A stretch of DNA of 64,000 nucleotides, taken from the NCBI RefSeq assembly GCF_019468565.1, contig NZ_CP080521.1, positions 682,001 through 746,000 of the forward strand, read 5' to 3'. A program made the position numbers and the translations under genes. Under the pieces are notes generated by a model that was not told the origin of the DNA, did not search any database, and was given only the letters and a program-made list of their open reading frames with translations. The DNA is from Pseudonocardia sp. DSM 110487. Lineage in GTDB: Bacteria; Actinomycetota; Actinomycetes; Mycobacteriales; Pseudonocardiaceae. Positions 47,843 through 57,901 of this stretch are shown in pieces; the stretch's first letter is position 1, and each line of letters opens with the position of its first letter.

Positions 47843-48742
47843 TCACGGGAAGACCACGGTCTTGTTGCCGTGCACCAGCACCCGGTCCTCCAGGTGCCAG
47901 CGCAGCCCGCGGGCGAGGACGAGCCGTTCGATGTCGCGGCCGCGGCGCACCATGTCGGCCGCGGTGTCGCTGTGGTCGACCCGGATGACGTCCTGCTCGA
48001 TGATCGGGCCTGCGTCGAGCTCCGGCGTGACGTAGTGGCATGTGGCGCCGATCAGCTTGACGCCACGGGCGTAGGCCTGGTGGTAGGGCCGCGCGCCGAC
48101 GAACGACGGCAGGAAGCTGTGGTGGATGTTGATCGCCCGCCCCGCCCACGCCCTGCACAGGTCGGGCGGCAGGATCTGCATGAAGCGGGCGAGCACCACG
48201 GCGTGCGGATCGTGCTGGTTCACGAGCTCACCCACCTCGGCGAGCGCCGCCGCCTTCGCGGCGGTCCTCGTCTCCGGGTCGCCGCCGGGCGGCGGGAACG
48301 GTACGTGGTGGAAGGGCACGCCGTGCGCGCGGACGATCGGGCCGAGGCGGTCGTGGTTGCCGATCACGGCGGCCAGGCGCACCGGGAGTTCTCCCGCGGC
48401 GACGCGGCCGAGGATGTCGTGCATGCAGTGGGCTTCCTCGCTCACCAGCATGACGACGCGTTTGGGCTCGCGGGTGTCGGTGACCGTCCACGTCGTGTCC
48501 CCGCCCAGCTCGGCGGCCACCGAGGCGAAGCGCTTCCGCAGCTCCTCGGCGCCGAACGGCAGCGACGCGGCCCGCACGACCTGCCGGGTGAAGAACCACC
48601 CCGTGCCGGGATCGGAGTGGTAGCCGGCCTCCACGATCCAGCCGCCCGCGTCGGCGAGGAAGCCCGCGATTCGGGCCACGATCCCGGTGGTGTCGGGGCA
48701 GCTCAGCGTGATGACGTACTGGTGCTCGGCCGTGGGGTCCAC
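47843..48742 (-). CDS. purU: Formyltetrahydrofolate deformylase
   Basis: A 299-aa enzyme that hydrolyses 10-formyltetrahydrofolate to formate and tetrahydrofolate, supplying formate for purine synthesis and balancing one-carbon pools. The N-terminal ACT domain (YVITLSCPDTTGIVARIAGFLA) is followed by the formyltransferase-like domain with AAVIGNHD, INIHHSFLPSF, GATCHYVT and LDAGPIIEQD, which contain the catalytic Asn-His-Asp set. GTG start with GGAGG about 10 bp upstream. Usual family length, no truncation. Confidence 0.96.
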   Translation of the reverse strand: MDPTAEHQYVITLSCPDTTGIVARIAGFLADAGGWIVEAGYHSDPGTGWFFTRQVVRAASLPFGAEELRKRFASVAAELGGDTTWTVTDTREPKRVVMLVSEEAHCMHDILGRVAAGELPVRLAAVIGNHDRLGPIVRAHGVPFHHVPFPPPGGDPETRTAAKAAALAEVGELVNQHDPHAVVLARFMQILPPDLCRAWAGRAINIHHSFLPSFVGARPYHQAYARGVKLIGATCHYVTPELDAGPIIEQDVIRVDHSDTAADMVRRGRDIERLVLARGLRWHLEDRVLVHGNKTVVFP

Positions 48743-48762
48743 GAGACGATGGTCCTCCGCCG

Positions 48763-49272
48763 TCAACGGGCGTTCTGGGCCAGCCACTCGTCGGTGAACG
48801 CCGTCTCCGCCGTGAGGAGCCTCTGCACCTGCTCCCCGACGACGCCCTCGATCTTCCCTCCGATCAGGGGCACCGAGACCCGCACGTCCGCGCGCACGTT
48901 CAGCTCGCTGCCGCCCTCGGGCAGGTCGCGCAGCCGCATGCCGCCGGTGGCGGACGCGGGCGCGCCCGGGATAGTCACGTCGACGTCGCCCAGGTAGCGG
49001 CCGCTGTCCTGCCGGGTCCACCGCTCGTTGCGCTCGATCGTCAGGTTGCCGGGCAGCACGCTCCGCACCACCGCCGGCAGGTCCTTGGCGTCGAGGCCGA
49101 GCCGAAGCCGGTAGCGCGCGCCCTGGACGTCGGCCGAGTGCTCAAGGAGGTTCGCACCGGGCCCGCCGATCCGCTCGAGGCGGGCGCGCAGGTAGTCGGG
49201 GTCGACCATCGTGGCGTAGACCTCGTCCGCCGGGTGAGGGGAGACGGACCGGAAGTCGATCTGCCGGGACAT
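48763..49272 (-). CDS. DUF2505 domain protein
   Basis: A 169-aa actinobacterial protein with a START/SRPBCC-like pattern: HPADEVYATMVDPDYLRARLERIG at the N-terminus, YRLRLGLDAKDLPAVVRSVLPGNLTI in the middle and LIGGKIEGVVGEQVQRLLTAETAFTDEWL at the C-terminus, the helix that closes the hydrophobic cavity. A lipid or other hydrophobic ligand is probable but unproven. It is divergent from murB with about 50 bp between the starts, a neighbourhood conserved in actinobacteria. Confidence 0.87.
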   Translation of the reverse strand: MSRQIDFRSVSPHPADEVYATMVDPDYLRARLERIGGPGANLLEHSADVQGARYRLRLGLDAKDLPAVVRSVLPGNLTIERNERWTRQDSGRYLGDVDVTIPGAPASATGGMRLRDLPEGGSELNVRADVRVSVPLIGGKIEGVVGEQVQRLLTAETAFTDEWLAQNAR

Positions 49273-49324
49273 GAGCGGAGGCTACCGGGTAGCCGGTCGT
49301 GGTTCTGCCTTACCGTTGGCGCCT

Positions 49325-50374
49325 GTGCCCGTACCCGACGTGCTCCCGCCGCCGACGCAGCGGCTCGCGCCGCTGACGACCCTCCGGCTGGGCGGCCCCG
49401 CCCGGCGGTTCGTCGAGGCGACGTCAGCGGACGCGGTCGTGGAGGCCGTGCGGGACGCCGATGCCGCTGCGGAGCCGCTGCTGCTGCTCGGTGGGGGCTC
49501 CAATGTCGTGATCGCCGACCAGGGCTGGCCCGGCACCGTCGTGCGCGTCGCGAACACCGGACACGCGGTCGAGCGGCGACCGGACGGTTCGGTGCTGCTC
49601 ACGGTTGAGGCGGGCTCCGACTGGGACGAGGTGGTCGCGGCCTGCGTCGCCGACGGGCTGGGCGGGCTGGAGTGCCTGTCCGGGATCCCGGGGCGGACCG
49701 GGGCCACGCCGGTGCAGAACGTCGGCGCGTACGGGGTCGAGGTCGCCGATCTGCTCGTCGACGTCGACCTGTACGACCGGCGGACCGGTGCCGTGCGCGC
49801 CGGAGTCCCCGCCGCCGATCTGGCCCTCGCCTACCGCACCAGTGTGCTGAAAGGTCGCGACGACGCCGTGGTGCTGCGCGTGCGGTTCGCGCTCCCCGGC
49901 ACCGGCGTCAGCGCGCCCATCCGGTATCCCGAGCTCGCCAGGACACTGGGCGTCGAGCCGGGTGCCCAGGTGCCGGCGGCGGTGGCGAGGGACGCGGTGC
50001 TCGACCTGCGCCGCGGCAAGGGCATGGTGCTCGACGCCGACGACCACGACACGTGGAGCGCAGGCTCGTTCTTCACCAACCCGGTGCTGCCAGCGGGGCA
50101 GGTGCCACCGGATGCGCCCCGCTTCCCGGCCGGGCCCGGAACGGCCAAGGTGCCCGCCGCGTGGCTGATCGAGCACGCAGGCTTCCGGCGCGGCCACCCA
50201 GGGCCCGGCGGACGGGTGGCGCTCTCGGGCAAGCACGTGCTCGCGCTCACCAACCGCGGTGGGGGTACCACCACCGAGTTGCTGGCGCTGGCCAGGGAGG
50301 TGCGCGACGGCGTGCGGTCACAGTGGGGAGTGCCACTGTCCCCCGAACCGGTTCTCGTGGGATGTCGGGTCTGA
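49325..50374 (+). CDS. murB: UDP-N-acetylenolpyruvoylglucosamine reductase
   Basis: A 349-aa MurB that reduces UDP-GlcNAc-enolpyruvate to UDP-MurNAc with NADPH and FAD during peptidoglycan precursor synthesis. Signature parts are LTTLRLGGPARRFVEA, LLGGGSNVVIAD, GLECLSGIPGRTGATPVQNVGAYGVEV, the proton-donating serine in SAGSFFTNPV, and the C-terminal glutamate in SPEPVLVG. The FFTNP wording places it in the type I group. I chose the GTG at 49325, where LAPLTTLRLGG is reached at the usual distance; the frame is open to an ATG at 49271. A leaderless transcript is likely. Confidence 0.95.
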   Translation: MPVPDVLPPPTQRLAPLTTLRLGGPARRFVEATSADAVVEAVRDADAAAEPLLLLGGGSNVVIADQGWPGTVVRVANTGHAVERRPDGSVLLTVEAGSDWDEVVAACVADGLGGLECLSGIPGRTGATPVQNVGAYGVEVADLLVDVDLYDRRTGAVRAGVPAADLALAYRTSVLKGRDDAVVLRVRFALPGTGVSAPIRYPELARTLGVEPGAQVPAAVARDAVLDLRRGKGMVLDADDHDTWSAGSFFTNPVLPAGQVPPDAPRFPAGPGTAKVPAAWLIEHAGFRRGHPGPGGRVALSGKHVLALTNRGGGTTTELLALAREVRDGVRSQWGVPLSPEPVLVGCRV

Positions 50375-50470
50375 GCCGCGCGTAACCTGAATCGGGGCCC
50401 GCTGCGGGGACAACCGCGGCCGCTTCGGCGCGTCTGTAGCAGCGGGAAGCTCTGGCAAGGGGGACTCGGT

Positions 50471-51649
50471 TTGCGCAGGATCCTGCTCGCACTGGCGGTC
50501 GTGCTGGTCGGGTCGCTCGGGGTGGTGACGATCGCCACCGCCGACGAGTCCGGCCGGGTGACGGAGGCGGTCGTTCCGCCGGTGCTGGAACCGCCCGCCA
50601 CGCTGGCGTACGCACCCGGCGGGGACGCCTCCGGTGTCGACCCGCGAGCGTCGGCCACGGTGTCGGTCAAGGACGGCAAGCTCGACGACGTCACGTTGAC
50701 CGGTCCTGACGGCAAGGCCGTCGAGGGCGAGGCCAACGCCGACGGCACCGAGTGGAGCAGCACGACGGAGCTCGCCTTCGGCGCCACGTACTCGTGGAGC
50801 GGCAGCGCCACCGGCCGCGACGGCGCGAAGGTGCCCGTGCAGGGCTCGTTCACGACGCTGAAGCCGAACAAGACCGTACGCGGCACCATCAACATCGGCG
50901 ACGGGCGCACGGTGGGGGTCGCGGCGCCGATCCGGATCCAGTTCAACGACCACGTGGACGACCGCGCGGCGGCGGAGCGTGCGCTGTCGGTCGAGACGTC
51001 CGTTCCCGTCGAGGGATCGTGGGGCTGGCTGCCCGACGAGGGCGGCGGTTCGCGCGTGGACTGGCGGCCGCGCGAGTACTGGCCTGCCCACACGAAGGTC
51101 ACCGTCACCGCTGACCTGTTCGGCGTGCCGTACGGCGGAGGCAAGTACGGTGCGACCGACGTCACCAGCTCGTTCGAGATCGGACGGTCGCAGATCGTCA
51201 AGGCCGACGCCACCAGCCACCATGTCGTCGTCATCCGCGACGGCCAGCAGGTGTTCGACTTCCCGGCCAGCTACGGGCTCGACTCCGACCCGCGGCGCAA
51301 CACCCGCACCGGCGTGCACGTCGTCACCGAGAAGTTCGCCGAGCGGCGGATGGTGAGCCAGCAGTTCGACTACGACGTGAACATGCAGTGGGCGGTCCGG
51401 ATCAGCAACAACGGCGAGTTCCTCCACGCCCAGCCGGGGACGGTATCGGTGCAGGGCTCGGAGAACGTGAGCCACGGCTGCATCAACCTCTCCCCTGCCA
51501 ACGCCAAGTCGTACTACGACTCGGTGCTCTACGGCGATCCGGTCGAGGTCACCGGCACGAACGTGCCGCTCTCGGCCCGCGACGGCGACATCTGGGACTG
51601 GACGCTGTCCTGGGACGACTGGAAGGGCCTGTCGGCGCTGGACAGCTAG
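50471..51649 (+). CDS. L,D-transpeptidase (YkuD) with Ig-like domains
   Basis: A 392-aa exported peptidoglycan cross-linking enzyme. A signal segment (about residues 3-22) is followed by two Ig-like domains (about 45-130 and 135-245), as in mycobacterial LdtMt2, and a YkuD catalytic domain with SHHVVVIRDGQQVFDFPASYG and the active-site SHGCINLS motif (C337). It forms 3-3 meso-DAP cross-links and resists most beta-lactams. The start is a TTG with AAGGGGG just upstream, an uncommon start codon. Next to murB, giving a cell-wall gene pair. Its stop shares a CTAG with the convergent gene's stop. Confidence 0.93.
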   Translation: MRRILLALAVVLVGSLGVVTIATADESGRVTEAVVPPVLEPPATLAYAPGGDASGVDPRASATVSVKDGKLDDVTLTGPDGKAVEGEANADGTEWSSTTELAFGATYSWSGSATGRDGAKVPVQGSFTTLKPNKTVRGTINIGDGRTVGVAAPIRIQFNDHVDDRAAAERALSVETSVPVEGSWGWLPDEGGGSRVDWRPREYWPAHTKVTVTADLFGVPYGGGKYGATDVTSSFEIGRSQIVKADATSHHVVVIRDGQQVFDFPASYGLDSDPRRNTRTGVHVVTEKFAERRMVSQQFDYDVNMQWAVRISNNGEFLHAQPGTVSVQGSENVSHGCINLSPANAKSYYDSVLYGDPVEVTGTNVPLSARDGDIWDWTLSWDDWKGLSALDS

Positions 51650-52602
51650 CTCAGATCAACTCGCCCGTTCGCGACGAGCCAGTCCAGGGCCTCCCGCAAT
51701 GCTTCGAGGGTCGGGTACCGCGGGTTGAAATCCAGCACCGTGCGGGCGCGCTCGATGCTGGCGCTGATCGAGCGGGAGACGTGCTCGCGGGTCTGCTGGG
51801 CGTACTCCGGCGCCACCCGCGACTCGAATTCGGGCCAGTCGACCAGGTCGAGCGCGGGTTCCCGCCCGAACCAGCCCGCCACCGCGTGGGCGAGGCCGCG
51901 GGAGGTCATCGCCTGCTCCGCGACGACGTGGAAGCTCGAACCGATCGCGGCGGGCCGCGTCAGCGCTCGCTCGAAAGCCTGCGCCACGTCGTCGGCGTGC
52001 ACGTGGTGCAGCACGCCGAGGCCGAGGTCCGGGAGCGGGAGCGGCTCGCCCGACGCGAGCGCCCGCCACACGGCGGGGTCGAGGTTGCCTGCGGGCGTGA
52101 TGACCGGCCAGCCGGGCCCGGTGATGTGCCCGGGGTGCAGCACGACGCTCGGGACGCCGCCGCGGCGCGTCTCGGCGTGCAGCAGCCGCTCGATCGCGGC
52201 CTTGCCGATGCCGTAGTCGCCCACCGGCGTGCGTGGCTCGTCCTCCGTGACCGGTACGCGGTGGACGGGGCCGTGTACCCAGATCGTGCCGCAGTGCAGG
52301 AGCAGCGGGCGGATCGGCCGCAGCGCCTCGACGAGCCGGCCCGCCGACTCGGGTGTGAAGCACACCAGGTCCACGACGACGTCCGGTTCGAGGGCCACGA
52401 CCCTGGCCCCGAACGTGCCCGCCGCGTCCTCGGCGTCCCGGTCCGCGACGACCCGCTCGACGCGCGACCACTCGGGCGCCGCGTGGTAGGGCTCCCGCGT
52501 TCCCCGGCTGAGTGCGACGACCTCGTGCCCGGCGCGCACCAGGCGGGGCACCAGGTAGGAGCCGATGTGACCGGTGGCTCCGACGACCACGACGCGTGCC
52601 AT
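51646..52602 (-). CDS. NAD-dependent epimerase/dehydratase family protein
   Basis: A 318-aa extended short-chain dehydrogenase. The Rossmann motif VVVVGATGHIGSYLVPRL is at residues 3-21; DLVCFTPESAGRLVEALRP and the active-site region VGDYGIGKAAIERLL (YxxxK at Y-G-I-G-K) are present. The serine of the classical triad is replaced by CGT in LLHCGTIWVHG. It could act on a nucleotide sugar or other keto/hydroxy substrate. Its TAG stop and the L,D-transpeptidase's TAG stop are the two strands of one CTAG at 51646-51649. Confidence 0.85.
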   Translation of the reverse strand: MARVVVVGATGHIGSYLVPRLVRAGHEVVALSRGTREPYHAAPEWSRVERVVADRDAEDAAGTFGARVVALEPDVVVDLVCFTPESAGRLVEALRPIRPLLLHCGTIWVHGPVHRVPVTEDEPRTPVGDYGIGKAAIERLLHAETRRGGVPSVVLHPGHITGPGWPVITPAGNLDPAVWRALASGEPLPLPDLGLGVLHHVHADDVAQAFERALTRPAAIGSSFHVVAEQAMTSRGLAHAVAGWFGREPALDLVDWPEFESRVAPEYAQQTREHVSRSISASIERARTVLDFNPRYPTLEALREALDWLVANGRVDLS

Positions 52603-52662
52603 CGTTCGATCATGCTCCGATCGGGAGGGGTAGTGCACGTGATGCGCGGGTATCGCGCGGGT

Positions 52663-52875
52663 ATGCGACCCGAGGAGCTGAACGACCAGGTCGACAGCCG
52701 CGCCGTGCCGCTCCCCGAGGAGGAGCGCGTCGAGGAGGGCGGGGAGGACCGCCGCGCCGAGGCGACGGAGATCCTCCGCGACTCCGAGCAGCGGATCGGC
52801 GAAGCGGCCCGGGCCGAACGTCCGGGGGACGCGGCGCGGGAGAACCGCCCCACGGAGGAGACCGCAGGTCCCTGA
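52663..52875 (+). CDS. Small acidic hydrophilic protein, unknown
   Basis: A 70-aa, strongly charged protein (MRPEELNDQVDSRAVPLPEEERVEEGGEDRR in short pieces: an N-terminal PEELN stretch, a glutamate-rich middle and an ERPTEETAGP-like tail). No domain recognised; similar short stress-associated acidic proteins occur in actinobacteria. An in-frame ATG at 52642 and GTG at 52639 would lengthen it by 7-8 residues; no clear SD decides between them. Divergent from the epimerase gene. Confidence 0.5.
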   Translation: MRPEELNDQVDSRAVPLPEEERVEEGGEDRRAEATEILRDSEQRIGEAARAERPGDAARENRPTEETAGP

Positions 52876-52882
52876 ACCGGAA

Positions 52883-53791
52883 TCAGGCCGTGCGGAGCAG
52901 GGCTGCAGCGTCGCGGACCGTCGTGCGGATGCGGTAGAGGCTCGTGCTGGCCACGATGTAGATCGTGCGGCCGTCCTCGCCGCCGAAGCACAGGTTCGCG
53001 ATCTTCTCCGGCACCGGGATCCGCAGCAGCGGGCCGCCGGCCGGGTCGAACACCTGCACGGAGTCGTGGCTGGAGGTCCACACGTTGCCGTGCTCGTCGA
53101 CCCGGAACCCGTCGGGCACGCCCGGCGAGACCTCGGCGAACTCGCGGCCGTTCTTGCACAGCCGGCCGTCGAACACGTCGTAGACGTGGATGGAGTGCCC
53201 ACCGGGCCGGGCCGGGTCGCGCTCGCCGCTCGGCGGGGATGCACCGGAATCGGCGACGTAGAGCAGCGACTCGTCGGGGGAGAAGGCCAGGCCGTTCGGG
53301 GCCTCGACGTCGATCACGGCGGGGACGACGGAGCCGTCGCGCGGGTCGAAGCGGAAGACGTAGTGGTCGCCGTACTCGAGCTCGCCCGGGTGGCCCTCGG
53401 TCGGCTTCTGGATCCCGTAGGACGGGTCGCTGAACCAGATCGTGCCATCGCTCTTCACGACGACGTCGTTGGGCGAGTTGAGCCGCGCACCCGCCCATCG
53501 GTCGACGACGTTCTCGACGACGCCGTCGCGGTCGCGCTCCACCCTCCGCCTGCCGTGCGAGCACTGGAGGACCGAGCCGTCCAGGTCGAGCGTGCGGCCG
53601 TTGGTGAACTCGACGTTCTCCTGGTAGACGGTGAGCTCCCCGCTCGCTTCGGAGAACTGCAGGATGCGGTTGTTGGGGATGTCGCTGTAGCGCACGGCGC
53701 GGTCGGCGGGGATCCACACCGGGCCTTCCGCCCAGATCGAGCCGGTGGCCACCTTCTCCAGCTCGGCTCCGGCCTCGAGCAGGTCGGTCAT
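52883..53791 (-). CDS. SMP-30/gluconolactonase family lactonase
   Basis: A 302-aa six-bladed beta-propeller enzyme. EGPVW near residue 22 provides the metal-binding glutamate; NSPNDVVVKSDGTIWFSDPSYG contains the asparagine and aspartate metal ligands, and APNGLAFSPDESLLYVADSG the second NGLAFSPD-type motif. These enzymes open sugar or other lactones with a divalent cation. Its ATG overlaps the stop of the upstream MFS gene (ATGA), so importer and lactonase are co-expressed. The sugar is unknown. Confidence 0.92.
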   Translation of the reverse strand: MTDLLEAGAELEKVATGSIWAEGPVWIPADRAVRYSDIPNNRILQFSEASGELTVYQENVEFTNGRTLDLDGSVLQCSHGRRRVERDRDGVVENVVDRWAGARLNSPNDVVVKSDGTIWFSDPSYGIQKPTEGHPGELEYGDHYVFRFDPRDGSVVPAVIDVEAPNGLAFSPDESLLYVADSGASPPSGERDPARPGGHSIHVYDVFDGRLCKNGREFAEVSPGVPDGFRVDEHGNVWTSSHDSVQVFDPAGGPLLRIPVPEKIANLCFGGEDGRTIYIVASTSLYRIRTTVRDAAALLRTA

Positions 53792-55095
53792 TCGAGCACC
53801 TCCGTCTTGGTCTTCGTGGTCGCCACGGTCTCGGTCATGCGGGCCAGCGGCAACAGCCCGAGCAGGCAGATCACGGCGAGTACGACGTAGTGCACGGTGA
53901 ACCCGCCCGCGTCGATGATCAAGCCTGCCACCGGGGCGGCGAGCACGCCGGACACCCCGAGCGCGATGCCGATCATGATGCCCATCGCGGTGCCGGCCGC
54001 GCGCGGCACCGAGTCGATGAGCAGGGCGTACACCACGGGGAAGGGGGCGTTGCGGAAAAGGCCCCATGCGAGCAGCACGATCCACGCGCTCCCCGGGCCG
54101 GTGATGAAGATCATCGCCAGCATGCTCGCGGCCCACCCGACCACGAGGAACCTGATGGCGAACTTGCGCCCGGCGTGGTCGGACCACGCGCCCCACACGA
54201 CCTGGCCGATCCAGCCGGTGAGGCCGGAGGCCCCGGCGAGCAGGGCGGCGAGGCCGAGGTCGATCTCCTGGGCCACGAGCTGCCCCGTCAGGAAGGTGAC
54301 CGCGGCGGTCTCGGCCCACAGGAACAGGAAGATCAGTACGACCGACCAGCGGACGTTCGGGCTGGCCAGCGCGTCCTTCACGGGGCCGAGGCCGAGGCCC
54401 TTCGGGCGGGTGGAGAGCTCGGGAAGGGGCTTCGTGTACCCGTGGGCGTCGATCCAGTCGTAGACCTTCTGCTGGTTGCGCCGGGTTCCGACGAACGCCT
54501 GCAGCGCGATGATCGGGATACCCAGCAGCGGGATGAGCAGGAACGCCTCCTGCCAGCCCGCGAAACCGAGCACGGCCGCGATCAGCGCGCCGGTGAGGAA
54601 CTGCCCGAGCGGGAAGCCGGTGTGGTGCACGCCGACGGCGAAGCCGCGGTACTCCTTCGGCCACCACTCGCTCACCAGGGCGACGTTCACCGGTTCCGAG
54701 CCGCCCCGGCTGATCCCCATCGGGATGCGCAGCAGCAGGAACGCCGCGAAGCTGCCGGCCAGGCCGAACGTCAACGCGCCACCGAGGATCCCGATGAGCA
54801 TCGCGACGTTCCATGTCCAGGAGCGCCGGTACCCGGTGCCGATGCGGTCCGACAGCCAGCCGAACAGCAGAGCTCCGACGATCAGGCCGCCGAAGAAGAC
54901 CGAGTTGACGAGCCCCGCCTGCGCGGAGTTGAGCTCGAACTCCTTCTGGATCGCCGGCAGAACGGCGGGCAGGATGCCGCCGTCCACCGCCGTCATGAGG
55001 ATGGCGCCGGTGGTGACGGCAAGGGTTGCCCAGGACAGCGGGTGTGCGCGCGGCACCCAGGACGGGGCGTGCGTGGCCGGCGGCGTGTCGGACAT
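53788..55095 (-). CDS. MFS transporter (ACS-like, sugar acid/aromatic acid)
   Basis: A 435-aa 12-TM permease. Motif A-like GWLSDRIGTGYRRSW follows TM2 and GAWSDHAGRKFAIRF is its C-terminal counterpart; RIPMGISRGGSEPVNVALVSEWWPKEYRG is typical of the anion:cation symporter branch. An inserted cytoplasmic stretch (about residues 195-235) is rich in charged residues. Start chosen at MSDTPPAT with GAGG upstream; the open frame extends 28 residues further. With the overlapping lactonase gene it suggests uptake and ring-opening of a sugar lactone or acid. Confidence 0.9.
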   Translation of the reverse strand: MSDTPPATHAPSWVPRAHPLSWATLAVTTGAILMTAVDGGILPAVLPAIQKEFELNSAQAGLVNSVFFGGLIVGALLFGWLSDRIGTGYRRSWTWNVAMLIGILGGALTFGLAGSFAAFLLLRIPMGISRGGSEPVNVALVSEWWPKEYRGFAVGVHHTGFPLGQFLTGALIAAVLGFAGWQEAFLLIPLLGIPIIALQAFVGTRRNQQKVYDWIDAHGYTKPLPELSTRPKGLGLGPVKDALASPNVRWSVVLIFLFLWAETAAVTFLTGQLVAQEIDLGLAALLAGASGLTGWIGQVVWGAWSDHAGRKFAIRFLVVGWAASMLAMIFITGPGSAWIVLLAWGLFRNAPFPVVYALLIDSVPRAAGTAMGIMIGIALGVSGVLAAPVAGLIIDAGGFTVHYVVLAVICLLGLLPLARMTETVATTKTKTEVLE

Positions 55096-55186
55096 GGCGA
55101 CCTCGTTGGCGCGTCGGGGGAGCGGGGGAGCGCTGTGATCAGCGCGGCCATCCTCCGCCCGAGATCGTCCCGCCGTCAACCACTCA

Positions 55187-55924
55187 TCAGATGTCTCGGT
55201 GGGCGCGGCTGGCGCTTGCCTGCGCTCGCGGCTTCAGCACGATCTGGTCCAGGTTCACGTTCGACGGCCGGGTGGCGGCGAACGCGATCACGTCGGCCAC
55301 GTCGTCCGGTGTGAGCGGGGTGAGCCCGCGGTAGACGCCCGCCGCCCGCTCCTCGTCGCCCTCGAAGCGGACCAGCGAGAACTCGGTCTCCACCAGTCCC
55401 GGCAGCACCTCGGTGAGGCGCACCGGCTGCCCGAGCAGCTCGCCGCGCAGCGTGCGGTGCAGCACCGACTGCGCGTGCTTCGCACCCGTGTACCCCGCGC
55501 CGTTGTCGTAGATCTCGACGGCCGCGATCGAGGTGACCGTGATGATGTGCCCGTCCTCGGAGGCCAGGAGCGCCGGAAGCAGGGCCTTCGTGACGCGCAA
55601 CGTGCCCATCACGTTCGCCTCGAACATCCAGCGCCACGCGTCCTCGTCGGCCTCGGCCACCGGTTCGAGGCCCTTCGCGCCACCGGCGTTGTTGACCAGC
55701 AGCCTGCAGTCCGGGACTGCGGCGGCGAACGCGGCCACCGACTCGCCGTCGGTGACGTCCAGCCGGATCGCGGTGCCGTCGATCTCGGCGGCGATCTCGG
55801 CGCATCGATCGACCCGCCGTGCGCCCAGAACGACGTGGAAGCCTGCCTTGGCCAGGGCGCGGGCGGTGGCGGCGCCGATGCCGGAGCTTGCACCGGTGAC
55901 TACGGCGGTGGGTCGATCGGTCAT
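55187..55924 (-). CDS. Short-chain dehydrogenase/reductase
   Basis: A 245-aa classical SDR. TGASSGIGAATARALAKAG at residues 10-28 is the cofactor-binding motif, LVNNAGG the structural NNAG, and the active site reads TVTSIAAVEIYDNGAGYTGAKHA, with the Ser, Tyr and Lys of the catalytic set. NAD(P) preference is not obvious. It is an oxidoreductase of an unknown alcohol/ketone. Same strand as the MFS/lactonase pair but separated by about 90 bp. Confidence 0.93.
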   Translation of the reverse strand: MTDRPTAVVTGASSGIGAATARALAKAGFHVVLGARRVDRCAEIAAEIDGTAIRLDVTDGESVAAFAAAVPDCRLLVNNAGGAKGLEPVAEADEDAWRWMFEANVMGTLRVTKALLPALLASEDGHIITVTSIAAVEIYDNGAGYTGAKHAQSVLHRTLRGELLGQPVRLTEVLPGLVETEFSLVRFEGDEERAAGVYRGLTPLTPDDVADVIAFAATRPSNVNLDQIVLKPRAQASASRAHRDI

Positions 55925-55963
55925 ACCCGAAACCCTAAGCTGCGCCCGACGGCCCCGACATGC

Positions 55964-56090
55964 GTGCACCCACAGCCCGACTCGCGTGCACCCACAGCGC
56001 GACTCGCGGATGACGGATGCCCCAAAACCCGCGAGTCGCGGTCTGGTTGTACGCGAGTTGCGGTGTGGGTGCGGGCGAGTCGGGGTGCTA
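55964..56090. repeat. Head-to-head array of 22-bp repeats (2 inverted + 3 direct units)
   Basis: Two units at 55964-55985 and 55986-56007 read as the complement of the motif; three units in direct orientation begin at 56031, 56053 and 56075, all at exact 22-bp steps with core GCGAGTCGCGGT-TG. A 23-bp spacer separates the orientations. The last unit reaches the stop of the DUF2530 gene (56088-56090). Same family as 2221-2264. Confidence 0.8.
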
Positions 56091-56339
56091 CTCGAGGCCT
56101 TGCTGCGCCGTGCGGGAGCCGCGGCGGGCCGCGGCCCGCTGCCAGGCGAAGATGCCGTAACCGACGGCGCCGAGGAACGCGCCCGCGAGGCAGGCGGTGA
56201 ACCAGATGTCGAGCGGGCGCAGGCCGGCGAGCGCGGCGACCAGGAGCAGGGCGGCGGCCACCAGCCACAGCGCGCTGCCCACCACCGCGACGAGCGCCGG
56301 CCGGGAGAGCCGGGGCGACAGCGGCGGGGGCGAGATCAC
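56088..56339 (-). CDS. DUF2530 family membrane protein
   Basis: An 83-aa protein with two hydrophobic helices (about residues 13-40 and 47-67) and a basic tail (WQRAAARRGSR). The family is actinobacterial, usually next to NCS2-type permeases, and of unknown function. GTG start, 54 bp from the divergent permease GTG, so they share a promoter region. Confidence 0.75.
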   Translation of the reverse strand: MISPPPLSPRLSRPALVAVVGSALWLVAAALLLVAALAGLRPLDIWFTACLAGAFLGAVGYGIFAWQRAAARRGSRTAQQGLE

Positions 56340-56393
56340 GCGGCTCAGGGTACGGGGAGTGCGCGCGTAACACGGCGCCCTTACCCTGCGCGC

Positions 56394-57833
<1,440 letters not shown>

Positions 57834-57853
57834 TCGGGGGTTGCGGCCGAAGG

Positions 57854-57872
57854 AGAGGATAGGCTAACCTCA
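57854..57872. promoter_or_regulatory. IdeR/DtxR-like iron box, orphan
   Basis: The 19-mer AGAGGATAGGCTAACCTCA matches the IdeR consensus TTAGGTTAGGCTAACCTAA at 15 of 19 positions, including an unbroken TAGGCTAACCT. It sits between two convergent genes, with no annotated start nearby. Confidence 0.5.
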
Positions 57873-57901
57873 ACTCGTCGCTTCGTGGTGGGAGCGGCGC
57901 G

